Source of the DNA: Verrucomicrobiota bacterium
GTDB lineage: Bacteria; Verrucomicrobiota; Verrucomicrobiia; Chthoniobacterales; UBA10450
Assembly (NCBI GenBank): GCA_003218785.1
Contig: QHOM01000019.1
Coordinates: 1-24,696 of the forward strand
Length of the DNA: 24,696 bases
Reading direction: 5' to 3'
Position 1 is the stretch's first letter. The number at the start of each line of letters is the position of its first letter. This document shows, in pieces, positions 7,936-15,329 of the stretch. The notes below the pieces were generated by a model. It searched no databases. It worked only from the letters and a program-made list of their open reading frames with translations, and was not told the origin of the DNA. The translations under genes and the position numbers were made by a program.

Positions 7936-8007
7936 TACCAGGGGGGAGAATCGAACTCCCGACCAAGGGCTTATGAGTCCCCTGCTCTACCGCTGAGCTA
8001 CCCTGGC
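7936..8007 (-). tRNA. tRNA with CAU anticodon (elongator Met, or Ile2 modified by lysidine)
   Basis: The reverse strand folds as a complete 72-nt tRNA: acceptor arm GCCAGGG with CCCTGGT (1:72 is a G-U wobble), D arm GCTC-N7-GAGC, anticodon loop CTCATAA, a 5-nt variable loop, T arm GGGAG-TTCGATT-CTCCC and discriminator A. CCA is not encoded. The anticodon is CAU. It lacks the initiator's C1xA72 mismatch, so it is not tRNA-fMet. The segment AGCAGGGGACTCATAAGCCC followed by TTGGTCG closely resembles E. coli tRNA-Ile2 around the anticodon, so it may read AUA after TilS lysidine modification, not AUG. An A31xG39 mismatch sits at the top of the anticodon stem. Confidence 0.93.
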
Positions 8008-8026
8008 ATCAAATTGCGGCGAAAAG

Positions 8027-8053
8027 ATTCAATGCCGCGTCGGGACATGTCAA
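8027..8053 (-). promoter_or_regulatory. Possible sigma-70 promoter of the tRNA
   Basis: On the minus strand a perfect TTGACA (8048-8053) is followed after 15 nt by TTGAAT (8027-8032), a 4/6 match to TATAAT, about 20 nt ahead of the tRNA 5' end. The spacing is shorter than the ideal 17, so this is only a candidate. Confidence 0.35.
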
Positions 8054-8064
8054 CGGACTCCAAC

Positions 8065-8838
8065 CTACTGTTTCGTCTTCGAAATGTACGGGGCAAGGTC
8101 TTTTTCACGACCAGGGAGCGCGGCCATGAAGCACACTCCGTTGTGCTCTGTGACCGCGGCAACCCAGCCTTCCTGATGAACGTACCGCCAGCCGGGAAAC
8201 CTCAACACTGCGCCCGTCTTGACATCCCTCTCCGCTGGAAAAAGAAAGAACTGGATGCGTTTCTCCGCCACCCAGATTTGGGCGACGCGTTGCGACTGAT
8301 CGTCTTCGAAAACGCGGCAGCCGATTGTCCGAAAATCCGCGAACTCGGCCGGCACGTCGTAATGTTCCAGCCCATGTTTCATGAAAAACAAATCACTCAA
8401 GGTCCCGGCATCAGCACTCACCGGATCGAGGAGAACCGATCGTGTCGAGCCGGCAATCGTCAATAATTTCCGTGCGGTTGCCGATCCCGGAAAATCATTC
8501 AGTCGTCCAACGAACTGGAAGACCAGCACCCCGGCGATTACCACAAGAGCGATCCCGATCGCGAGGACGGCTGGGTTCCGCACAGTTTTTTTCCACGTCC
8601 ATTTGGAAGGCGAGACCAAGTCTTTGGCGGAGAACCATTCGGCAATATCTGGCGGAATGGGAATGGTGCGAGCTAGGCCGGCAACCGCTTGATCGAAGCT
8701 CTGTTGATTTGCAAATTCATCGGAGTTGCGTGCACGGAAAACCGCCGAGCGCATGGATCGGTCGCGCATCTGTTCCTCGGTGATCGGCGCGCAGTTAGCA
8801 AGAGCCCGTAGCCTGCGGGATAAGTGCGGCGTTTTCAT
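8065..8838 (-). CDS. Membrane-anchored putative anti-sigma factor
   Basis: A 257-residue protein whose ATG overlaps the stop of the upstream sigma-like gene by 4 bp. The N-terminal ~85 residues are hydrophilic (cytoplasmic), residues 88-110 (NPAVLAIGIALVVIAGVLVF onward) form one clear membrane helix, and the remaining ~145 residues would be outside. The outer part contains FRTIGCRVFE and later GVCFMAALPG. This pattern resembles verrucomicrobial anti-sigma-like proteins I recall, which pair a conserved GC-R block with a C-terminal strand region. No zinc HxxxCxxC motif is visible, so it is not a classic ZAS anti-sigma factor. Its role as a regulator rests mainly on gene order and topology. The signal sensed is unknown. 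The gene ends 57 bp from the tRNA. Confidence 0.65.
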   Translation of the reverse strand: MKTPHLSRRLRALANCAPITEEQMRDRSMRSAVFRARNSDEFANQQSFDQAVAGLARTIPIPPDIAEWFSAKDLVSPSKWTWKKTVRNPAVLAIGIALVVIAGVLVFQFVGRLNDFPGSATARKLLTIAGSTRSVLLDPVSADAGTLSDLFFMKHGLEHYDVPAEFADFRTIGCRVFEDDQSQRVAQIWVAEKRIQFFLFPAERDVKTGAVLRFPGWRYVHQEGWVAAVTEHNGVCFMAALPGREKDLAPYISKTKQ

Positions 8839-9317
8839 ACGTTCAGCTTTTTAGGAAGCATGGCATCCAGCCAGGCTTGAAATTGTCGCCGCCCCAGAGT
8901 CAGTAGCCGGGAAAGCTCGTTTAGCTTGAGTTCCGCCAAATCAAGAATTTCCAGGTAATCGAACTCATCGAGATAAAAAAGTGCCAGCGCAGTCCGCTGA
9001 GGGTCCGGCGCGCTGGAGACCCAAATCGCCAGCTGGGCGGGCTCAAGCTGTTCAATTTGCGATGGAGCTTCCGGAACTATGTCATGCTCGTCGATTTCGA
9101 GAGGCTCGGCTTGTAGCTCAGTTTCGCTTGTTTCCAAACAACGCCAGCGCGCATTGCGGAAAAGCCAGAATGGCTCCTTTGGCAATTCCCCACGGGCGGC
9201 ACGCAAGGCCGCCTCGCGCAAAGTTGTCTGAAAAATTTCCTGTGCTTTGCGCGCGTCGCCCAACATCAAGAAACAAAAGCGATAAAGTTGCTGTAAATTT
9301 TGTTGCGGAGCGGACAC
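8835..9317 (-). CDS. Divergent ECF-type RNA polymerase sigma factor
   Basis: A 160-residue protein from GTG 9317 with the two-domain layout of ECF sigma factors. LYRFCFLMLGDARKAQEIFQ (11-30) matches sigma region 2, the GDxxxAxxxxQ pattern, and WLFRNARWRCLE matches the end of region 2. An acidic linker (about 65-95) leads into region 4: DPQRTALALFYLDEFDYLEI, with a helix-turn-helix in LAELKLNELSRLLTLGRRQF. Both domains are worn: the recognition helix and the -10-binding helix depart from consensus. It is translationally coupled (4-bp overlap) to the membrane-anchored gene at 8065, the usual sigma/anti-sigma arrangement. It could instead be a sigma-like regulator with altered promoter choice. 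The start is not certain because GTG is the only near option and the ribosome site is weak. Confidence 0.68.
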   Translation of the reverse strand: MSAPQQNLQQLYRFCFLMLGDARKAQEIFQTTLREAALRAARGELPKEPFWLFRNARWRCLETSETELQAEPLEIDEHDIVPEAPSQIEQLEPAQLAIWVSSAPDPQRTALALFYLDEFDYLEILDLAELKLNELSRLLTLGRRQFQAWLDAMLPKKLNV

Positions 9318-9413
9318 GCTGACTTTTCAAAACCCGAACGTTACGCGCTTGGGCACCGGCGACAAGGGAGGATTCTCGCTGCCGCGAACAAGGCAGCTGC
9401 AGCGATGTCCGTA

Positions 9414-10649
9414 TTAAGCGAAGCTTTTCAAACGCTGCGCTACCTCCTCAGCGTTCTGCCGGCTATTGAAAGCAGAAATGCGAAAGTACCCTTCTCCCTG
9501 CGCGCCAAAACCGCTGCCGGGCGTGATGACCACGTTTAAGTCGCGCAGTATGCGATCGAATATTTGCCAGCTCGTCAAGCTATCCGGCGTTTTCACCCAG
9601 ATGTAAGGGGCATCTACTCCGCCGAAAACCATCATGCCGGTTTTTGCCACAGCTTCGCTGAGAATTCTTGCATTCCCCCTGTAATGATCAACGAGAGCGC
9701 GAACCTGCTCCCGGCCTTGTGATGTGTAAAGAGCCGCCGCGCCACGTTGCACGGGATAACTCACGCTGTTCGCCTTTGTACTCCAGCGCCGATGCCAAAG
9801 TTGGTGGAGAGGCATTCGTCGCCCGCTCTCTGTTCGCGCGAGTAACGAAATTGGCATGACAGTAAATCCGCAGCGTACCCCGGTGAAACCGCCGTTCTTG
9901 GAAAAACTGCGTAATTCCACTGCGCACTCGCGCGCGCCAGGAATCTCGAAAATCGAATGCGGAATATTCGGCTGCGAAATATACGCTTCATAAGCAGCGT
10001 CAAAAACCAGCAACGCCTCGTGTTCCTGCGCGTACTCGACCCACCGTGAAAGTTGTTCGCGAGATGCAACCGCTCCGGTAGGGTTATTGGGAAAACAAAG
10101 ATAAACAAGATCGACATGTTCTTTTGGCGGTTCGGGAACAAATCCGTTCTTGATGGTGCACGGCAAATAAAGAATGCCTTCGTAGCTGCCATCTCCTTTC
10201 GCCCGGCCGCTGTGGCCCGCCATCACGTTCGTGTCGACATAGACCGGATAGACCGGATCGGGGACCGCGACTTTGTTTTGGTCCCCAAGAATATCGAGAA
10301 TATATCCGCAATCACATTTCGATCCGTCAGAGACAAAGATCTCATCATCCGCGATCTCGATGTTGCGGTCCCGATAATCGTTTTGCGCAATTGTCGATCT
10401 TAGAAATTCGTAACCTTGCTCGGGACCGTACCCGCGAAAGGTTTCGCGTTTTCCCAGCTCATCGACCGCATGCTTCATCGCTTTGACAGCGGCGCGCGGC
10501 AGCGGCTCGGTTACGTCACCAATTCCGCAACGGATCAATCTTTTCGCCGCGTCCGGATTCGCCTCGCAAAATTCGCGGACGCGACGCGCGATTTCCGGAA
10601 AAAGATACCCAGCGTGAAGCTTGAGATAATTTTCGTTTAGATACGCCAT
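9414..10649 (-). CDS. dapL: LL-diaminopimelate aminotransferase
   Basis: A 411-residue fold-type I PLP aminotransferase with DapL length and wording. The N-terminus NENYLKLHAGYLFPEIARRV (5-24) is typical of the family. FRGYGPEQGYEFLR (71-84), the VSDGSKCDCGYI block (106-117), FPNNPTGA (186-193), DAAYEAY (217-223) and the PLP lysine K251 in RSFSKNGGFTGVRCG (247-261) follow in order. It converts tetrahydrodipicolinate directly to LL-2,6-diaminopimelate using glutamate, for lysine and peptidoglycan synthesis. It replaces DapD/C/E and is typical of plants, Chlamydiae, Verrucomicrobiota and some other phyla. The usual GFTG context is kept, with Asn252 where many members have Thr. ATG 10649 is the obvious start. 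An intergenic palindrome separates it from the sod gene 94 bp upstream, so it probably has its own promoter. Confidence 0.95.
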   Translation of the reverse strand: MAYLNENYLKLHAGYLFPEIARRVREFCEANPDAAKRLIRCGIGDVTEPLPRAAVKAMKHAVDELGKRETFRGYGPEQGYEFLRSTIAQNDYRDRNIEIADDEIFVSDGSKCDCGYILDILGDQNKVAVPDPVYPVYVDTNVMAGHSGRAKGDGSYEGILYLPCTIKNGFVPEPPKEHVDLVYLCFPNNPTGAVASREQLSRWVEYAQEHEALLVFDAAYEAYISQPNIPHSIFEIPGARECAVELRSFSKNGGFTGVRCGFTVMPISLLARTESGRRMPLHQLWHRRWSTKANSVSYPVQRGAAALYTSQGREQVRALVDHYRGNARILSEAVAKTGMMVFGGVDAPYIWVKTPDSLTSWQIFDRILRDLNVVITPGSGFGAQGEGYFRISAFNSRQNAEEVAQRLKSFA

Positions 10650-10655
10650 TTTCCT

Positions 10656-10723
10656 CTGTAGCGGCGGTCTGTGGCCGGCGAACCAGGTACAAGTTTAGCG
10701 GCGGTCACAGACCGCCGCTACAG
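10656..10723. repeat. Three-arm GC-rich palindromic element
   Basis: CTGTAGCGGCGGTCTGTG (10656-10673) and its perfect 18-bp complement CACAGACCGCCGCTACAG (10706-10723) enclose 32 bp. A direct copy of the arm core, TAGCGGCGGT (10696-10705), can instead pair with ACCGCCGCTA (10711-10720) across a 5-nt loop. The right arm can therefore form either a long or a short hairpin, not both. It lies between the sod stop and the dapL start. It looks like a member of a dispersed repeat family, not a terminator, because no T-run follows. Confidence 0.75.
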
Positions 10724-10743
10724 TAAGAAGCTATGATCGAGCG

Positions 10744-11346
10744 CTAGCTATAATTTTTGGCGACCGCATCCCAGTTCACCACGTTCCACCAGGCTTTGAT
10801 GTAATCAGGCCGGCGGTTCTGGTACTTGAGATAATAGGCGTGTTCCCAAACATCTACGCCAAGAATTGGCTTGTTGCCGTCTATGAGCGGGCTGTCCTGA
10901 TTGGCAGTGGACACGATTTCGAGCTTTTCATTCTTGTCCTTAATGAGCCACGCCCAGCCGCTGCCGAAACGGCCCGCCCCGGAGGCCGCAAATTTTTCTT
11001 TGAAATCATTAAAACTGCCGAAGCCGGATTGAATGTCATCGGCAAGCTTGGCTTTTGGCTCGCCGCCTGCGTTCGGACCCATGATCTTCCAGAAGAAGGA
11101 ATGGTTGGCGTGTCCACCGCCGTTATTTCGCACCACAGTGCGAATATCTTCCGGAACAGCGCTTAAATTACTGATCAAATCTTCGACCGATTTGTTTTCG
11201 AGATCGGCTTTGCCTTTGATCGCGTTATTGACGTTGGTGATGTAGGCCTGATGATGCTTAGTGTGATGAATCTCCATCGTTCGTGCATCAATATGCGGCT
11301 CCAGAGCATCGTAAGCGTAGGGTAATTTTGGTAATTCGTAAGCCAT
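10744..11346 (-). CDS. sodA: Superoxide dismutase, Mn type predicted
   Basis: A 200-residue Fe/Mn superoxide dismutase of standard length, cytoplasmic, with no signal peptide. The metal ligands are all present: His27 in MEIHHTKHHQAY, His82 in GGGHANHSFFW (76-86), and Asp165/His169 in DVWEHAYYLKY (165-175). Gly77 and the outer-sphere Gln150 in STANQDSP favour manganese over iron by the usual family rules, though cambialistic use cannot be excluded. It dismutates superoxide to hydrogen peroxide and oxygen. The N-terminus AYELPKLPYAYDALEPHID is canonical, fixing ATG 11346 as the start. It sits between the squalene-hopene cyclase gene upstream (77 bp away) and dapL. No functional link to either is evident. 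The gene symbol follows the predicted metal; sodB-style naming is equally used for such genes. Confidence 0.95.
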   Translation of the reverse strand: MAYELPKLPYAYDALEPHIDARTMEIHHTKHHQAYITNVNNAIKGKADLENKSVEDLISNLSAVPEDIRTVVRNNGGGHANHSFFWKIMGPNAGGEPKAKLADDIQSGFGSFNDFKEKFAASGAGRFGSGWAWLIKDKNEKLEIVSTANQDSPLIDGNKPILGVDVWEHAYYLKYQNRRPDYIKAWWNVVNWDAVAKNYS

Positions 11347-11402
11347 AGATAGTACTCTTAGATCGGATTAAACCGAAGAACAGGACTTATTTTTCCGTGC
11401 AT

Positions 11403-11423
11403 GGCGCGCCCGGCGGTCGCGCC
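11403..11423. repeat. GC hairpin just after the shc stop codon
   Basis: GGCGCG (11403-11408) and CGCGCC (11418-11423) form a 6-bp stem with a 9-nt loop directly adjoining the shc stop. On the transcribed strand no T-run follows, so it may be a repeat-family relic or a weak, possibly Rho-assisted, end signal. Confidence 0.35.
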
Positions 11424-13373
11424 CTACCGGTCGCAGCGATAAAAACTCGGGCGATGTCCGAGACCACTGCGATAATTCACATATGTCGCAAGCGCGAGCA
11501 GCGGAAAATTCTGGCGATACATGTCGTATTTCAAATAGAACGTGCGCGGAAATCCGGTCCCGATAATTTGATCTTCATCCCATGAGCCATCGGGTTTTTG
11601 CGAGCCAACCAGGAAACGTAGACCTCGCTGAATACTCCGTCGGTCGAGATCGCCGCACGCGCAGATACCCATGATTGCCCACGCTGTTTGCGATGCGGTG
11701 CTCTCGCCAATGCCTTTGGTTGACGGATTTTCGTAAGTGCCGCAGGTCTCACCCCAGCCGCCGTCGTTGTTTTGACAGCTCTCCAGCCAGTCGCGGCCGC
11801 GCAATATCCAGTCCTGCGTCATATCCTGGCCGATCGCGCGCAGGCCCCGCAGCACTTGCCAGGTGCCATAAATGTAATTGACGCCCCAGCGCCCATACCA
11901 CGACCCGTCGTGGTCTTGCGCATCGATCAAGTATCGGATTGCGTCGCGGACACTCCTGGCGCCGGAATCAAAACCAATGTACCCCAGCAGCTCGAGCGTG
12001 CGCGCAGTCAGGTCGCTGCAGGTTGGATCGAGAATTGCATTGTGATCTGCAAACGGCATGTCTTCCAGCCATGGCGTCACTTGCCAGTCGAGCGCACGGT
12101 GAAAAACTTCATCGAGTGACCGTCGATCTTTCGGCTGCACAAGCCGCAACGCCATCAGCACCATCGCCGTGTCGTCAGTGTCGGGATAATAAATATTATT
12201 GTACTCGAATGCCCACCCGCTCGCCTTGCGGTGCGAATTATTTACCGCCCAATCACCGCGGATTTGCACCTCCTTATTAACGAGCCATTCGGCGGCTTTT
12301 TGCAGCGCGGGGTGTTCTGCGGAAACACCAGATTCTGCCAGCGAGATAATATTGATTGCAGTGTCCCAGACAGGCGAGAGACAGGGTTGTATACGAAAAT
12401 CCTCGGGATCGTCTATGAACAGCCCGGCGAAATCCTTTTCGGCCTTGGTGTAAATCGGATTCGTTTTCGAATAGCCCAGCGCACGCAACGCGATCAAACA
12501 ATTCAGCATCGCCGGAAACACCGCCGCGAGGCCATCGCTGCCCTCACCAATGCGCTCGAGCATCCAGCGCTCGGCTTCTTCGAGCGCGCGCCGCCGCAGC
12601 GGGCGAATCCGAAGCGGCTGCAGAAACTTCAAAACATCATCGAGTCGCAGAAAGAAATTGCGCCACGTCCAGAAGGATTCACTGCGGGGCAGACGCAAAT
12701 CGCTTTGCTCGGTACCGAGCGGGTAGAGTTCATGCAATTGCTTTTCGCCAGGTAAAATGCGAGTCGGCTTGAAATGGCTGATGATCGCCAGCGGCATGAG
12801 CATCGCGCGACTCCACGACGACATTTTGTAAATGTGAAACGGTGCCCAACTTGGCAGGAGCACCATTTCCACAGGGATGGCCGGCAAATATTTCCAAGGA
12901 AACTGGCCCAGTAGCGCAAGATAAAGCTTGCTGAACGTGTTCATCTGCGGAATCCCGCCCCGGCGCATGATATTGGCGCGCGCCTCCTGCATAAACGGCG
13001 CGTCCACCGAACAGCCCGAAAGCTTAAGCGCAAAATATGCTTTCGCCGAAGCATTAATCTCGCTCGGACCGCCGTGATAAATATTCCACCCGCCATCCGA
13101 CAGTTGGCGTTTTAGAATGTGACGGACGCAACGCCGCTGCAATTGCGCACCCACGTCCCCGCACCAATGCATGAAAAGGATGTAATCAGAGCAAAGTGTG
13201 CTATCGACAATCAGCTCGCCGCACCAATGGCCATCCGCCTTTTGTTGGCGTAATAGATTCTCTTGAGCGCGCGTGATTGCCTGCGAAATCTCCTCGTCTG
13301 CCGCCGAATAAGATTCCAATATCTCTGGTGGCGCGCTCGGCAACGCGATCAGGTCTTTCGACGATTTCAACAT
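11424..13373 (-). CDS. shc: Squalene-hopene cyclase
   Basis: A 649-residue class II triterpene cyclase of normal length (about 630-680). The protonating DxDD motif is DTDD (398-401). The family's SPVWDTA block is at 333-339. QW-type repeats are spread along the chain: RQQKADGHW (42-50), RQLSDGGWNIYHGG (89-102), DAQDHDGSWYGRWG, CQNNDGGWGE and SQKPDGSWDE. The C-terminal FPRTFYLKYDMYR block is also typical. The enzyme cyclises squalene to hopene/hopanol at the inner membrane, giving the hopanoid skeleton. Its start lies 2 bp after the stop of hpnH, so the two are one transcription unit and hopanoids are probably extended with an adenosyl side chain. Squalene synthesis genes (hpnCDE) are not in the window. 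It could prefer another polyprenoid, but the DxDD and neighbour make hopanoid synthesis by far the best reading. Confidence 0.95.
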   Translation of the reverse strand: MLKSSKDLIALPSAPPEILESYSAADEEISQAITRAQENLLRQQKADGHWCGELIVDSTLCSDYILFMHWCGDVGAQLQRRCVRHILKRQLSDGGWNIYHGGPSEINASAKAYFALKLSGCSVDAPFMQEARANIMRRGGIPQMNTFSKLYLALLGQFPWKYLPAIPVEMVLLPSWAPFHIYKMSSWSRAMLMPLAIISHFKPTRILPGEKQLHELYPLGTEQSDLRLPRSESFWTWRNFFLRLDDVLKFLQPLRIRPLRRRALEEAERWMLERIGEGSDGLAAVFPAMLNCLIALRALGYSKTNPIYTKAEKDFAGLFIDDPEDFRIQPCLSPVWDTAINIISLAESGVSAEHPALQKAAEWLVNKEVQIRGDWAVNNSHRKASGWAFEYNNIYYPDTDDTAMVLMALRLVQPKDRRSLDEVFHRALDWQVTPWLEDMPFADHNAILDPTCSDLTARTLELLGYIGFDSGARSVRDAIRYLIDAQDHDGSWYGRWGVNYIYGTWQVLRGLRAIGQDMTQDWILRGRDWLESCQNNDGGWGETCGTYENPSTKGIGESTASQTAWAIMGICACGDLDRRSIQRGLRFLVGSQKPDGSWDEDQIIGTGFPRTFYLKYDMYRQNFPLLALATYVNYRSGLGHRPSFYRCDR

Positions 13374-13375
13374 CC

Positions 13376-14665
13376 TTACGAGGCTTGCGCCGCCACTTCA
13401 GCCCGCTTGCCCGTGGCGTGACCATTTCCAGAACTCACCCCGTTAAAGGCGAGAACTTCGCTGCCACGACCGGTGGGCTTCGGTTTCGGGCCGAAATTGA
13501 ATTTGACGGTTTTCCAGGTATCGCCGCGCTGTGCTTGGAGACCCAATGTCGCAGTCGGCTCATAGCCGCAGTGCACCATGCAATTTTCGCAACGACTGTC
13601 GCGTGCGACTCCGTTCACCACCCCGTATCGATCCCACTCGGTTTTTTCGAGCAATTCTGCATAGCTGGAGTAATGCGCGTCGGTCATGAGGTAGCATGGC
13701 CCCTTCCATCCGCGAATATTTCGCGTCGGGATCGCCCAGGCTGAACAGGTGAGGTCGCGCTTGCCCGCCAGAAATTCAAAATAGACCGGTGTTCCAAAAA
13801 ACGTGTACCGATTCATCCATTCCTCGATTTTTCGGAACTTCTGGATCGTCATCGCTCGGGTCAGGAAGAAGTTTTCCGGGCGCAAATTGAGCCGCTTGAT
13901 CATGTCCTTCTTCGCGGCGTCGTAATCGTATCCAGGAGTAATCGTGTGGCCATCCACGCCGAGATCGGAAAGATAATCGAACATCTGCTCGATCTGCTCC
14001 ATATCGGTTTCCTTGTAGATCGTCGTATTCGTCGCGACTTGGTAGCCGAGCAGCTTTGCCATTTTGATGGCCAGGATGCATTCCTTGAAAACGCCTTCGC
14101 GCTCCACAATGAGATCATGCGTGCGCTCGAGGCCATCGAGGTGCACGTTCCAGTACATCCAACCTGTCGGTCCGATCGTTGGCTTGGCCGGATCCTTTGG
14201 ACCTTTTCGAATTTCGACTGCGTCCTTCTGGCTGATTAAACCCGCCCCAAGCAACGCCACGATCTTTTCTTCGACAAACTCCCGTTGAATCGAGAATCGT
14301 GATGCAAGCCACTCGCGCATTTTCTTACGCATGAACATGGCATTTGTGCAGATGTAAACGATCCGCTTCTGCTCGAGCAACCCTTTCACCAACGCTTCGA
14401 TATGCGGGTAAATAAGCGGCTCGCCACCGCAGATGGAGATCATGGGGGCATCGCACTCTTGCGCCGCGGCAAGGCAATCCTCCAGGCTCATCATGTCTTT
14501 GAGCGATGTGGAGTACTCACGAATCCGCCCGCAACCGGTGCACGTCAGGTTGCAAGTGTGCAACGGCTCGAGCTGAAGCACCGTGGCGAACTTCTTCGTG
14601 CCACGCAATTTATGGCCGATCATATAAGCCGCGATTTTCGACGTGAGCGGAAGAGGAAATCTCAT
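13376..14665 (-). CDS. hpnH: HpnH, radical SAM adenosylhopane synthase, with an internal insertion
   Basis: A 429-residue radical SAM enzyme. The 4Fe-4S motif CNLTCTGC (38-45, Cys38/42/45) is followed by CDAPMISICGGEPLIYPHIE (71-90), the SAM-binding GGEP. VHLDGLERTHD (174-184), GVDGHTITPGYDYD and the C-terminal Cys cluster CENCMVHCGYEPT are all HpnH signatures. HpnH adds the 5'-deoxyadenosyl group to diploptene, the first step in making C35 extended hopanoids. Compared with the proteobacterial form I recall (about 330-390 residues), there is an insertion around residues 116-168, including REFVEEKIVALLGAG and a basic, proline-rich stretch, placed just before the VHLDG strand. There is also a Gly/Lys-rich C-terminal tail. 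It is the first gene of a two-gene hpnH-shc operon. ATG 14665 matches the canonical N-terminus. Confidence 0.93.
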   Translation of the reverse strand: MRFPLPLTSKIAAYMIGHKLRGTKKFATVLQLEPLHTCNLTCTGCGRIREYSTSLKDMMSLEDCLAAAQECDAPMISICGGEPLIYPHIEALVKGLLEQKRIVYICTNAMFMRKKMREWLASRFSIQREFVEEKIVALLGAGLISQKDAVEIRKGPKDPAKPTIGPTGWMYWNVHLDGLERTHDLIVEREGVFKECILAIKMAKLLGYQVATNTTIYKETDMEQIEQMFDYLSDLGVDGHTITPGYDYDAAKKDMIKRLNLRPENFFLTRAMTIQKFRKIEEWMNRYTFFGTPVYFEFLAGKRDLTCSAWAIPTRNIRGWKGPCYLMTDAHYSSYAELLEKTEWDRYGVVNGVARDSRCENCMVHCGYEPTATLGLQAQRGDTWKTVKFNFGPKPKPTGRGSEVLAFNGVSSGNGHATGKRAEVAAQAS

Positions 14666-14866
14666 AGGAGCGAGGATAGTAACGAGGTGTGCCAGCGTGT
14701 CAACGACCCGAGTTACATTGTCAGTTTGCTACTCTGAATCGGCTCTGGCCTCCTGTTTGGACTTAGCCTGCGGCATAGTTACAACATTGTTACCGAAAGG
14801 CAAAAATAAATGCGCGACTGCGAGCAATTTTTGTGGTTTAATTGGTCAGATTACAAGTTCCAGCGT

Positions 14867-15256
14867 ATGAAACAATTATTTGTAGCCGTATTTGCCGCCA
14901 GCCTCATCGGCTGCGCGGAACAGGCCCCGCCGCCAGCGGTGACGACGGGTTACACCTATTCCCGTTATTCCACTTCGGCGGAAGTGTGGGGCTATCGAAA
15001 CCCCATGTATCGGAGTTGGACCACGGCCCAATTACAGCAGCGCCGTCTCGAACTTTACGGGATGACTCCTCTAACCCAGAGTGCCCATGGCGTACCCGCT
15101 TATATCTATCACGGGCAAGCCCAGCCTGCGCAAGATGAGATCAAGGCGATCGAAGTTGAGCTAAATTGGCGTTATCAGAATGGCGATAAGAGCGCGAATC
15201 TGATTGAATTCTGGCCCGAATCACGTCGGCATCCTACCGGCACGGGCGGTCCATAA
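14867..15256 (+). CDS. Small predicted lipoprotein of unknown function
   Basis: From ATG 14867 the 129-residue product begins MKQLFVAVFAASLIGCAE, a lipoprotein signal with lipobox SLIG-C (Cys16). The mature part is about 114 residues and rich in Tyr, Gln and Pro. It has a Tyr/Ser-rich start (TTGYTYSRYSTSAEVWGYRN), a central QLQQRRLELYGMTP segment and a C-terminal region IKAIEVELNWRYQNGDKSAN that could form one helix. I do not recognise the family. An in-frame ATG at 14810 would add 19 hydrophilic residues before the signal and is unlikely. It is divergent from hpnH across about 200 bp and convergent with MarC. It is predicted to be anchored in the envelope after Lgt/LspA processing. Confidence 0.75.
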   Translation: MKQLFVAVFAASLIGCAEQAPPPAVTTGYTYSRYSTSAEVWGYRNPMYRSWTTAQLQQRRLELYGMTPLTQSAHGVPAYIYHGQAQPAQDEIKAIEVELNWRYQNGDKSANLIEFWPESRRHPTGTGGP

Positions 15257-15300
15257 AGCGAAATCGACTTCGAACGAATCGAACCCAGTAATGTTGGAAC

Positions 15301-15322
15301 CGAAGCTGAATTAGCTTCGTTT
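15301..15322. terminator. Hairpin with T-rich end between convergent genes
   Basis: CGAAGCT (15301-15307) pairs perfectly with AGCTTCG (15313-15319) across GAATT, followed by TTTA on the plus strand. It sits between the stops of the lipoprotein (15256) and marC-like (15330) genes, where a shared terminator is expected. The T-run is short, so efficiency is uncertain. Confidence 0.5.
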
Positions 15323-15329
15323 ATGTAGT

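Noticed and set aside
7930..8466. Plus-strand frame of 178 codons starting MEYQGGESNSRPRAYESPAL
   Set aside because: It reads antisense through the tRNA and the anti-sigma gene. The opening residues are the well-known artefact of translating a tRNA backwards.
9377..9404. CGCTGC / GCAGCG pair after the dapL stop as a terminator
   Set aside because: The stem is only 6 bp with a 16-nt loop and no T-run follows on the minus strand.
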